Positions 52,277-60,269 of a DNA stretch of 64,000 nucleotides are shown piece after piece. The stretch lies in NCBI GenBank assembly GCA_019415525.1, contig DXZA01000086.1, positions 1 to 64,000 on the forward strand, read 5' to 3'. Numbering within the stretch: position 1 is the stretch's first letter; every line of letters begins with the position of its first letter. Source of the DNA: Tyzzerella sp. Lineage in GTDB: Bacteria; Bacillota; Clostridia; Lachnospirales; Anaerotignaceae. The position numbers and the translations under genes are program-made. The notes below the pieces were generated by a model. That model made no database searches. It had not been told where the DNA came from and was given only the letters and a program-made list of their open reading frames with translations.

Positions 52277-53098
52277 ATGGACAAAAATCAAATTTTTGAT
52301 GTTGTGGCAAAAATTAAAAAAGATACTGAAAAAGATGTTTTGAAATTTACTTTAGAAGATGAAATAGTAACGATTTTTGATAGTTTTGTTTATGGAACTC
52401 CTTATATACCTAAAAATGGAGAATGGCCAAAAGATAAAAATGGAGATTGTTTAAATTTACTTGCTCAAATAAATTGTAAAGAATTTAAAAATATTGAAAA
52501 TTTCCCTAAAGAAGGTATTCTTCAATTTTTTATAGCTGATGATGATATTTATGGAATGAATTTTGATAATTTAACAAATAATGATGGATTTAGAGTTATA
52601 TACTATAAAGATATAGATTATACTGTTACAGAGGAAGATGTACTTAAAAAGGGTAGTAATTATGTAGATGAAAATAATTATTTTCCTGTTTCAAAAACAT
52701 TTAAAATAGTATTTAAAGAACTAGAAAAAGAAGGTATTTCAATAGAAGATTATGGCTTCAATAAAATGTTTGTTGAATTATATAATAAAGAGTTTGAAGA
52801 GAAAATTGAAGCTTTTTGGGATATTGATGATGAAATATCAGGAGAAATTTATGATAATGAAAATAACAATATAAATCACAAATGTGGAGGCTATCCTTTC
52901 TTTACACAAGGTGACCCAAGAGAAGATGGTAATTATGAAAATTATGATATACTTCTTTTTCAGCTTGATAGTGATTTTGGAAATGGTTATGATAAGGTTA
53001 TGTGGGGCGATGCAGGTATTGCGAATTTCTTTATAAAAGAAAATGACCTTAAAAATCTTAATTTTGATAATGTTATTTATAACTGGGATTGTTATTAA
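52277..53098 (+). CDS. YwqG-like DUF1963 protein
   Basis: 273 residues. DUF1963 (YwqG family): GTPYIPKNGEWPKDKNGDCLNLLAQINCKEF, LQFFIADDDIYG, GGYPFFTQGDPRE, and LLFQLDSDFGNGYDKVMWGDAGIANFFI. The typical glycine/proline-rich and aromatic motifs are complete. Function unknown; the proteins are often found in tandem with other orphan housekeeping-like genes. AAGGAAGG precedes the ATG. Confidence 0.85.
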   Translation: MDKNQIFDVVAKIKKDTEKDVLKFTLEDEIVTIFDSFVYGTPYIPKNGEWPKDKNGDCLNLLAQINCKEFKNIENFPKEGILQFFIADDDIYGMNFDNLTNNDGFRVIYYKDIDYTVTEEDVLKKGSNYVDENNYFPVSKTFKIVFKELEKEGISIEDYGFNKMFVELYNKEFEEKIEAFWDIDDEISGEIYDNENNNINHKCGGYPFFTQGDPREDGNYENYDILLFQLDSDFGNGYDKVMWGDAGIANFFIKENDLKNLNFDNVIYNWDCY

Positions 53099-53103
53099 AA
53101 AAC

Positions 53104-53139
53104 AAAAAGCTGTCTTATTTAAAGACAGCTTTTTATTTT
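53104..53139 (+). terminator. terminator
   Basis: Hairpin AAAAAGCTGTCTT / AAGACAGCTTTTT plus T run. Confidence 0.85.
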
Positions 53140-53216
53140 TTATAAAAGATATTTCTAAAATTAATTATAATATGATATACTATAAATTAGCTTAAAATTT
53201 ACGAGGAGGAAAAAAC

Positions 53217-55031
53217 ATGTCTTTAAACAGACAGGATAAAATAAGAAACTTTTGTATTGTTGCCCATATAGACCATGGCAAATCAACATTGGCAGACAGA
53301 CTTATACAGAAAACAGGACTTTTGACAGAAAGAGAAATGCAAGAACAAGTTCTTGATAATATGGAACTTGAAAGAGAAAGAGGTATTACAATAAAAGCAC
53401 AGGCTGTTCGTCTTGTGTATAAAGCCTCAGATGGTGAAGAATATGTATTTAACCTTATAGATACACCAGGGCATGTAGACTTTAATTATGAGGTTTCAAG
53501 AAGTCTTGCAGCTTGTGAAGGTGCTATACTTATTGTTGACGCTGCTCAAGGTGTCGAAGCTCAAACACTTGCAAATGTATACCTTGCAATAGATAATAAT
53601 CTTGAAATATTACCAGTTATAAATAAAATTGACCTTCCAAGTGCAAACCCTGAAATGGCAAAAAATGAAATTGAGGATATTATAGGTATACCAGCTGATG
53701 ATGCACCTTTAATTTCTGCTAAAAATGGTATAAATATTGAAGAAGTTCTTGAAAGAATAGTAACTGATATACCTGCTCCAAAAGGTGATGAAAATGCACC
53801 TCTTAAAGCTCTTGTATTTGACTCTGTTTATGACCCTTATAAAGGTGTTATAGTTATCATGAGAGTATTTGATGGAAGTATCAAAAAAGGCGATAAAGTA
53901 AAAATGATGGCTACTAAAAAAGAATTTGAAGTTGTTGAAACAGGATTCTTTGGCCCAGGTAGATTTATACCTTGTGATGAGCTTAAAGCAGGAGATGTAG
54001 GCTATTTTACTGCAAGTATTAAAAATGTTGCAGATACACGTGTTGGTGATACAGTAACTTCTGTTGAAAACCCTACTTCTGAGCCTCTTGCAGGTTATAA
54101 AAAAGTAAATCCTATGGTTTATTGTGGTATTTTCCCAACAGATGGTTCAAAATATCCTGACCTTAGAGATGCTCTTGAAAAACTTCAGCTTAATGACGCT
54201 TCTCTTTTCTTTGAACCAGAAACATCAGTTGCGTTAGGTTTTGGTTTTAGATGTGGTTTCTTGGGACTTCTTCATCTTGAAATTGTTCAGGAAAGGCTTG
54301 AAAGAGAATATAATTTTGATGTTGTAACAACTGCACCAAGTGTTATATATAAAGTACATCTTACAGACGGTACAGATATGGAAATATCAAATCCAAGTAA
54401 TATGCCAGACCCTGCAAGAATACTTTCTATGGAAGAACCTATTGTACGTGCTGAAATTATGCTTCCAAAAGACTATATAGGTACAATTATGGAGCTTTGT
54501 CAGCAAAGACGAGGAGAATATATAAGTATGGAATATCTTGATGATATAAGAGCAAGACTTGTATATGAAATACCTCTTAATGAAATTATATATGACTTCT
54601 TTGATGTATTAAAATCAAGAAGTAGAGGATATGCATCATTTGATTATTCACTTATAGGATATAAACAGTCAGACCTTACAAAACTTGATATTCTTGTTAA
54701 TCGTGAGGTTGTTGACGCTCTTTCATTTATTGTTCATACTTCTTCTGCTGTTGAAAGAGGTAGAAAAATTTGTGAAAAACTTAAAAAAGAAATTCCAAGA
54801 CAGCTTTTTGAAATTCCTATTCAGGCGGCTATTGGAAGTAAAATTATAGCTAGAGAAACTGTAAGTGCTATGAGAAAAGACGTTCTTGCAAAATGTTATG
54901 GTGGTGACATTTCAAGAAAAAGAAAACTTCTTGAAAAACAGAAAGAAGGTAAAAAGAGAATGCGTCAGATTGGTAGCGTAGAAGTACCACAGTCTGCATT
55001 TATGAGTGTTCTTAAATTAGAAGAAGAATAA
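53217..55031 (+). CDS. lepA: elongation factor 4 (LepA)
   Basis: 604 residues, full length. Translational GTPase that acts on ribosomes under some stress or assembly conditions. G1 AHIDHGKSTLADR, G3 DTPGHVDFNYEV, G4 NKIDLP, then domains II, III, V and the LepA-specific C-terminal domain. AGGAGG lies 9 bases before the ATG. In many Firmicutes lepA is followed by hemW-hrcA; here three accessory genes intervene. Confidence 0.97.
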   Translation: MSLNRQDKIRNFCIVAHIDHGKSTLADRLIQKTGLLTEREMQEQVLDNMELERERGITIKAQAVRLVYKASDGEEYVFNLIDTPGHVDFNYEVSRSLAACEGAILIVDAAQGVEAQTLANVYLAIDNNLEILPVINKIDLPSANPEMAKNEIEDIIGIPADDAPLISAKNGINIEEVLERIVTDIPAPKGDENAPLKALVFDSVYDPYKGVIVIMRVFDGSIKKGDKVKMMATKKEFEVVETGFFGPGRFIPCDELKAGDVGYFTASIKNVADTRVGDTVTSVENPTSEPLAGYKKVNPMVYCGIFPTDGSKYPDLRDALEKLQLNDASLFFEPETSVALGFGFRCGFLGLLHLEIVQERLEREYNFDVVTTAPSVIYKVHLTDGTDMEISNPSNMPDPARILSMEEPIVRAEIMLPKDYIGTIMELCQQRRGEYISMEYLDDIRARLVYEIPLNEIIYDFFDVLKSRSRGYASFDYSLIGYKQSDLTKLDILVNREVVDALSFIVHTSSAVERGRKICEKLKKEIPRQLFEIPIQAAIGSKIIARETVSAMRKDVLAKCYGGDISRKRKLLEKQKEGKKRMRQIGSVEVPQSAFMSVLKLEEE

Positions 55032-55044
55032 TAGTGTTTTGATA

Positions 55045-55077
55045 GGGGTAAAATTAGCTGATTTTACCCCTTTTTGG
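55045..55077 (+). terminator. terminator of lepA
   Basis: Hairpin AGGGGTAAAAT / ATTTTACCCCT plus T run. Confidence 0.85.
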
Positions 55078-55123
55078 TATTTTGATGTATATGAAGTTAT
55101 TTTTTATAAATGTTATAAAAAGT

Positions 55124-55160
55124 AATAAATATATTCTAAATAAATATATTCTAAATAAAT
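55124..55160. repeat. 15-bp tandem repeat, about 2.5 copies
   Basis: Unit AATAAATATATTCTA at 55124-55138 and 55139-55153, then AATAAAT to 55160. It lies between the lepA terminator and the next gene. Confidence 0.7.
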
Positions 55161-55201
55161 TTTAGCTGGTGGTTTTGGAAAGATAGAAGAGGTGAATTTA
55201 T

Positions 55202-55507
55202 ATGGCGTTTATATCTATCGTGGGACTGTCTGTTTTTATGTTGATTACATTGGTTGTGTTAATTATATTGTGGATTGGCTCTATTATTTTGCAAATATTT
55301 TTAAGCAAAATGAAAAATAAATGGGCAGGACTTATTTTACCAACAATAATATTTTTTATTGCTTTGATTGCTACTATCCAAACAGCCATTGAAATTGACG
55401 CTGGTATTACTGCTATTTTAGGTGGCTTTCTGATTGGAAATATCAGCACAATGATTTATTTGCTTATCTATTTTTTCGTTCGCAGAAAAAAGAAAAATAA
55501 AAAATGA
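55202..55507 (+). CDS. hypothetical small membrane protein
   Basis: 101 residues, three predicted helices (about 4-32, 42-62, 66-92) and a basic end RRKKKNKK. No family recognised. Its Leu and Ile codons are mostly TTG, CTG, ATT and ATC, against the CTT and ATA used by almost all neighbours. That bias, and its place in a pocket split off from lepA-hemW, suggest foreign origin. AGAGGTG lies 8 bases before the ATG. Confidence 0.6.
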   Translation: MAFISIVGLSVFMLITLVVLIILWIGSIILQIFLSKMKNKWAGLILPTIIFFIALIATIQTAIEIDAGITAILGGFLIGNISTMIYLLIYFFVRRKKKNKK

Positions 55508-55514
55508 TTTAGCT

Positions 55515-55544
55515 GTAGCGTGTTTACACATGCTACTTTTTTTT
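55515..55544 (+). terminator. terminator
   Basis: Stem GTAGC-G-TGT / ACA-T-GCTAC, then TTTTTTTT. Confidence 0.75.
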
Positions 55545-55569
55545 GTTAGAATAAATATTTATATAATAA

Positions 55570-55611
55570 AAAACGGTGTTAATTTTAAAAATTACACCGT
55601 TTTTTATTTTT
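55570..55611. terminator. second, palindromic terminator
   Basis: Hairpin AAACGGTGTTAATT / AATTACACCGTTT with A and T runs on both sides, 25 bases after the first. No gene lies between the two. Confidence 0.7.
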
Positions 55612-55667
55612 TTGCAATATTTTTAAGTACTCAATCGTGTAAATTATAGAAAGGAGGGTGATGGTTA

Positions 55668-56183
55668 ATGGTATATAAATACAATAATGAGTACTTTGTA
55701 TTATTATATGAAAAATATTCTGATATGGTGTATAGAATATGTTATTTTTATTTAGGCAATAGCCAAGATGCACAAGATGCTGTTCAAAGTATATTTCTTA
55801 ATATACTTAAAAAAGATATTAATTTTAATGATGATGAACATGAAAAGGCTTTTTTGATTGTATCAGCAAAAAATTATTGTAAAGATATATTAAAATCTTT
55901 TTGGGTAAAAAAACGTATTAAATATGATGAAATTAATGATTTTTGTGTTAGAAATAATGAGAATAGAGATATAGTTTATAACGTTATGAATTTACCATAT
56001 AAATATAAATTGCCTATATATCTTTATTATTATGAAGGGTATTCTGTAAAAGAGATTGCTGAGATTTTAAAACAAAAAGAAACTACAATACAAACACAAC
56101 TGGCAAGAGGTAGAAAGAAACTTAAAATGCAGTTAGAAAAGGAGGGTTTTTATGACGGAAAAAGAACTAAAAGAACTATTTAA
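55668..56183 (+). CDS. ECF-type RNA polymerase sigma factor
   Basis: 171 residues. Region 2 (FVLLYEKYSDMVYRICYFYLGNSQDAQDAVQ) and region 4 (LPYKYKLPIYLYYYEGYSVKEIAEILKQKETTIQTQLARGRKKL) of sigma-70 type ECF factors. Start ATG 55668, 7 bases after AAGGAGGG. It overlaps the anti-sigma gene by 32 bases, so both are made together. Target promoters are unknown. Confidence 0.9.
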   Translation: MVYKYNNEYFVLLYEKYSDMVYRICYFYLGNSQDAQDAVQSIFLNILKKDINFNDDEHEKAFLIVSAKNYCKDILKSFWVKKRIKYDEINDFCVRNNENRDIVYNVMNLPYKYKLPIYLYYYEGYSVKEIAEILKQKETTIQTQLARGRKKLKMQLEKEGFYDGKRTKRTI

Positions 56184-57192
56184 AAATATGACACCTTCAG
56201 AAGAACAAAAAAAAGAAATGTTTAATAATATATTTTGCTTACAAACTCAACAAAAACATAAAAAAATATATGTAAAAAGAAGTATTATTTTAGTTGCTGT
56301 AATACTTATAATATCAACAGTTTCTGTTTTTGGATATATGTCAACAAAAATGGAACAGTATTCTACAGAAATATATAAATGGAGTGTTTCGGAATTTGCT
56401 AAAAACTTAAATATATATGATACAAATAAAGATATTACTATAACTGCTGAGTGTGTTTTTGGAGATAATGAAAATTTTTATGTTTTATTTTCTGTAAGCG
56501 ATAAAAAAGGAAATCCTGTTAAAATAAAATATGATGATGAAAATGCTTATATTAAAACTAAAGATGTTACTGTAACTTTTGATAAAAATAATAGTTATAC
56601 AGGTTCTTACCAAGCTTTTGCTGTAAACGATTTAGGGGATAATAAAGTGTATTTTGTTTTACATGTGGAAACTCAAAGAGATGAAGATGAAATACAGAAT
56701 ATAGGTCAAAATCTTAATGTTGTAATTAATGGATTATATACAGGAAAAGTTACAGATTTGTTTGATTTAAGCCCTGAAAATAGTGGAGTTTGGGAGTTTG
56801 ATATACCTCTTGACTATAAAAATTCTGGTGAAGATTTAATACTTAATATGCCTTTTGATTATAAAGGTAAAACTGTATATTTGGATAATATTCATTATTC
56901 ACCTTTAGATATAGGAGTTCATTTAAAGAGTGATGATGGAAATCTTGAAGATTTTGTATATTCTAGATTTGAAGATACAGTAAATATTGCTGTTGAAACA
57001 ACTAAAGGGCGTATATATCCTATATCTTCAAATGGGAAAAATGATGGTACAACTGTAGACTTACAGTATAGCATGATAAAATTTGGGGTTATACAGCCAG
57101 AGGATATTATGGGTCTTTATTACTATGAGAGAGAAAGTGAAAATGGGGATATAATTGTTGAAAAATTTATACCCATTAATATTTCGGAATGA
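56152..57192 (+). CDS. membrane anti-sigma factor (DUF4179 type)
   Basis: 346 residues. A short N-terminal cytoplasmic part (about 1-42), one membrane helix (about 45-63), then an extracytoplasmic DUF4179-type beta domain and C-terminal DUF5643-like region. Such genes next to ECF sigma factors act as membrane-held anti-sigma factors. ATG starts inside the sigma gene, after GGAGGG. Cognate signal unknown. Confidence 0.82.
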   Translation: MTEKELKELFKNMTPSEEQKKEMFNNIFCLQTQQKHKKIYVKRSIILVAVILIISTVSVFGYMSTKMEQYSTEIYKWSVSEFAKNLNIYDTNKDITITAECVFGDNENFYVLFSVSDKKGNPVKIKYDDENAYIKTKDVTVTFDKNNSYTGSYQAFAVNDLGDNKVYFVLHVETQRDEDEIQNIGQNLNVVINGLYTGKVTDLFDLSPENSGVWEFDIPLDYKNSGEDLILNMPFDYKGKTVYLDNIHYSPLDIGVHLKSDDGNLEDFVYSRFEDTVNIAVETTKGRIYPISSNGKNDGTTVDLQYSMIKFGVIQPEDIMGLYYYERESENGDIIVEKFIPINISE

Positions 57193-57197
57193 TTTTT

Positions 57198-57227
57198 AAA
57201 TACTGCTCTTTTAGGGCAGTATTTTTT
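57198..57227 (+). terminator. terminator of the sigma/anti-sigma pair
   Basis: Hairpin AAATACTGCTC / GGGCAGTATTT plus T run. Confidence 0.8.
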
Positions 57228-57293
57228 ATATAATTGAAAATAGTATATGTTTTTGATAAACTTTATTTATATTTTGAAAAGGAGGGTTTTTAT

Positions 57294-58430
57294 TTGAAAC
57301 CTTTAAGTTTATATATACATATACCTTTTTGTGTTAAAAAATGTCTTTATTGTGATTTTCCTTCCTATGGTGGCTGTGAAAGTATTTTTGATGATTATGT
57401 AAATTCTCTTATAAATGAGATTAAAGAAACAAAAGAAAATTTTTCTGATTATGAAATAAAATCTGTTTTTTTAGGAGGTGGAACACCTTCAATACTTCCT
57501 CCAAAACTTACTGGAAAAATTATGGATACTGTTTTTAATTGTTTTAATATTGATAATAATGCTGAAATTACAACAGAAGCAAATCCTAAAACTGTTGATG
57601 AAGTTAAACTTAGAGAATATAAAGCTATGGATATAAATCGCATAAGTTTTGGGGTTCAGGCTTGGCAGGATAATATTTTAAAATCCCTTGGGAGAATTCA
57701 TACAATAGATGATTTTATAAAAAATATGTCACAAGCAAGAAATATTGGTTTTAAAAATATAAATGCTGATATTATGTTTGCTTTGCCTAATCAAACTTTA
57801 TCTGATTGGGAGGAAACTTTAGAAAAAATAATCAAACTTAATCCTGAACATATTTCTGCTTATAGTTTAATTATTGAAGATGGAACACCTTTCGGTAAAA
57901 TGTATGATGAGGGAAAACTTAAAACTTGTGATGAAGCTTTGGATAGAGAAATGTACTATCTTGCAAAAGAAATGATGAGTGATAAAGGGTATCATCAATA
58001 TGAAATATCAAATTTTGCTAAAGAAGGTTTTGAATGTTATCATAATAAAGTTTATTGGAGATGTGACGAATATATAGGATATGGAATAGGTTCTCACTCA
58101 TATTTTAACGGTGAGAGATTTAATAATACATATGATATTGAAAAATATATAAATTCTAAAGGTAAATATTCTGTTATAAAAGAAAATATTGAAAAACTTA
58201 AAATAGAAGATATGTACGCAGAATTTATGTTTATGGGGCTTAGAATGACAAATGGTATTGAAAAACAAAGATTTTTTGAAAAATTTAAAAAATCTGTTTT
58301 TGATATATATAGTAATGAGATAAAATATCTTAAAGAATTAAATCTTATAAGAGAAACTGATACAAATATAATGCTTACAGAAAAGGGTGTTGATGTTTCT
58401 AATACTGTTTTTGAAAAATTTATAATTTAA
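57294..58430 (+). CDS. hemW: radical SAM haem chaperone HemW
   Basis: 378 residues. Radical SAM motif CVKKCLYC (C-x3-C-x2-C), preceded by KPLSLYIHIPF; FLGGGTPS and later HemW C-terminal domain with DRVGIGSHSY-type GYGIGSHSY. HemW proteins bind haem and are related to but distinct from coproporphyrinogen dehydrogenase HemN. TTG 57294, 9 bases after AAAGGAGG; the longer frame adds non-family residues. It lies between the accessory pocket and hrcA. Confidence 0.93.
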   Translation: MKPLSLYIHIPFCVKKCLYCDFPSYGGCESIFDDYVNSLINEIKETKENFSDYEIKSVFLGGGTPSILPPKLTGKIMDTVFNCFNIDNNAEITTEANPKTVDEVKLREYKAMDINRISFGVQAWQDNILKSLGRIHTIDDFIKNMSQARNIGFKNINADIMFALPNQTLSDWEETLEKIIKLNPEHISAYSLIIEDGTPFGKMYDEGKLKTCDEALDREMYYLAKEMMSDKGYHQYEISNFAKEGFECYHNKVYWRCDEYIGYGIGSHSYFNGERFNNTYDIEKYINSKGKYSVIKENIEKLKIEDMYAEFMFMGLRMTNGIEKQRFFEKFKKSVFDIYSNEIKYLKELNLIRETDTNIMLTEKGVDVSNTVFEKFII

Positions 58431-58489
58431 ATGAATAATTTATAAGTTTTATGCGTATATAATAATATAAAAAAGAATATAAAATTTAA

Positions 58490-58528
58490 AAAAATCACTT
58501 GACATAGAGGCTGTCAAGTGATATTTTA
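58490..58528 (+). terminator. hemW terminator that also contains the hrcA -35 box
   Basis: Near-perfect hairpin TCACTTGACA (58495-58504) / TGTCAAGTGA (58512-58521), flanked by AAAA and ATTTT. The 5' arm ends with TTGACA, the -35 hexamer of the hrcA promoter. Confidence 0.7.
58499..58527 (+). promoter_or_regulatory. hrcA: promoter of hrcA operon
   Basis: TTGACA (58499-58504), 17 bp, TATTTT (58522-58527). The CIRCE operator begins 12 bases later. Confidence 0.75.
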
Positions 58529-58538
58529 AGAGTATGGA

Positions 58539-58565
58539 TTAGCACTCAGATTAAATGAGTGCTAA
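58539..58565. promoter_or_regulatory. CIRCE operator
   Basis: Perfect TTAGCACTC-N9-GAGTGCTAA (58539-58547, 58557-58565), the HrcA binding site, between promoter and hrcA start. Confidence 0.97.
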
Positions 58566-58591
58566 CAAAAGATTATAAAGGGGGTTTGGAT

Positions 58592-59635
58592 ATGGCTTTA
58601 AATGATAGAAAAATACAAATTTTAAAAGCTATTATAAATGATTATATAGCAACAGCCGAGCCTGTAGGTTCCAGAACCCTTGCAAAAAAATATGATTTGG
58701 GAGTTAGCTCGGCTACCATAAGAAATGAAATGAGCGACCTTGAAGATATGGGACTTATAATTCAGCCTCATACTTCTGCCGGAAGAATACCTTCTGAATT
58801 AGGATACAGACTTTATGTTGATAGACTTATGAACAGAAGTGAGCTTACACATAAAGAGCAAGAATTTCTTCATAAAGTTGTTTCTGGTAATGTAACAAGA
58901 ATAGAATACCTTATGGAAGAAACAGCAAAGGCTATTTCAATGCTTACAAATTATACAACTATTATTTCTGAGCCTGTTCTTAAAAGAACTGAGTTAAAAC
59001 AGATAAGGCTTATGCCTCTTGATGAGTCAGCTATAATGTTAATAATAGTTACAGAAGGAAATTTTGTTAAAAACCATATAATAAGAGTTAATAGAGCACC
59101 AAGTGATGAAGATCTATTTTCTGTTTCAGTTAAAATAAATAGTATTCTTAAAGGTCATACTCTTGAAGATATAAATGAACATACAATAATGGCTTTACAA
59201 AAAGAGCTTAAAGAATATAGTGGACTTTTGAAACCTGTTCTTAAAGCAGTTCAAAAAACAATACGTTCTGCTGAAAATGTTCATCTTCATATGAGTGGTG
59301 CTAAAAATATTCTTACTTTCCCTGAATTTAGTGATATTTCCAAAGCCACAGAAATTTTTAGAGCATTTGAAGAAAAAAACAATCTTGTAAGTCTTCTTGA
59401 GGATTCAAAAAGTAATGATATAAGAATACTTATAGGAAATGAAATAAATATAAAAGAAATGAAAGATTGTAGTGTTATCACAACAACATATAATATGGGT
59501 GAAAACACAAAAGGTAGTATAGGAATTATTGGTCCTACAAGAATGAATTATAATCAGGTTGTATCAGTACTTAACGAAATGGTTAAAAATATCGAAAGTG
59601 TATTGAAATCCGTACCTGACGGTAAAGATACATAG
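58592..59635 (+). CDS. hrcA: heat-inducible transcription repressor HrcA
   Basis: 347 residues. Winged-helix N-terminal domain (about 1-70; LNDRKIQILKAIINDYIATAEPVGSRTLAKKY) and GAF-like dimerisation domain. It represses the operon at CIRCE. ATG 58592 after AAGGGGG; the longer frame upstream of it overlaps the operator. First gene of hrcA-grpE-dnaK. Confidence 0.96.
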   Translation: MALNDRKIQILKAIINDYIATAEPVGSRTLAKKYDLGVSSATIRNEMSDLEDMGLIIQPHTSAGRIPSELGYRLYVDRLMNRSELTHKEQEFLHKVVSGNVTRIEYLMEETAKAISMLTNYTTIISEPVLKRTELKQIRLMPLDESAIMLIIVTEGNFVKNHIIRVNRAPSDEDLFSVSVKINSILKGHTLEDINEHTIMALQKELKEYSGLLKPVLKAVQKTIRSAENVHLHMSGAKNILTFPEFSDISKATEIFRAFEEKNNLVSLLEDSKSNDIRILIGNEINIKEMKDCSVITTTYNMGENTKGSIGIIGPTRMNYNQVVSVLNEMVKNIESVLKSVPDGKDT

Positions 59636-59649
59636 GGAGGTTTTTTTAG

Positions 59650-60195
59650 ATGGAAGAAAATCAGAAAGATATAGAAGAAACAGTAATTGATGAATGTGAA
59701 GAAACTATTGAAAAAATAGATGAAGAAGTTGTTGAAGAAATGTCAGAAGAAGAAAAGAAACTTAAAGAAGCTATTGAAAAAGCTGATATGTATCTTGATA
59801 AATACCAGCGTACACTTGCTGAATTTGATAACTTTAGAAAAAGAACATCAAAAGAAAAAGCAAGTATGTATGATGATGGTATAAGAGATACAGTTTTAAA
59901 ACTTCTCCCTGTTGTTGATAACTTTGAAAGAGCTATGATATCTTGTCAAAATACAGATGATAGTTTCTATAAAGGTGTTGAAATGATACTCAAACAGATG
60001 AAAGAAATATTTACATCAATGGGTGTTGAAGAAATACCTGCTGTTGGTGAAAAGTTTGACCCAAATCTTCATGCAGCAGTAGCTCACGAAGATAATGAAG
60101 AATATGGCGAAAATGAAATTATGCTTGAAATGCTTAAAGGATATAAACATAAAGACAAAGTAATTCGTCATAGTATGGTAAAGGTTGCAAACTAA
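59650..60195 (+). CDS. grpE: nucleotide exchange factor GrpE
   Basis: 181 residues. Acidic N-terminus (about 1-45), a long helix (about 46-90) and the C-terminal beta domain (about 115-181; PAVGEKFDPNLHAAVAHEDN and GYKHKDKVIRHSMVKVA). It releases ADP from DnaK. ATG after GGGAGG, 14 bases after hrcA. Confidence 0.95.
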   Translation: MEENQKDIEETVIDECEETIEKIDEEVVEEMSEEEKKLKEAIEKADMYLDKYQRTLAEFDNFRKRTSKEKASMYDDGIRDTVLKLLPVVDNFERAMISCQNTDDSFYKGVEMILKQMKEIFTSMGVEEIPAVGEKFDPNLHAAVAHEDNEEYGENEIMLEMLKGYKHKDKVIRHSMVKVAN

Positions 60196-60269
60196 TATTT
60201 TAATATATATTTAAATTTTGTAAATTATCATTTTTTAAAATACAGTATATTTTTTAGGAGGAAATAATT

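Noticed and set aside
51784..53098. PH-domain and YwqG-like genes as a phage-defence pair
   Set aside because: Both families are widespread housekeeping-like orphans; no nuclease, NTPase or mobile context.
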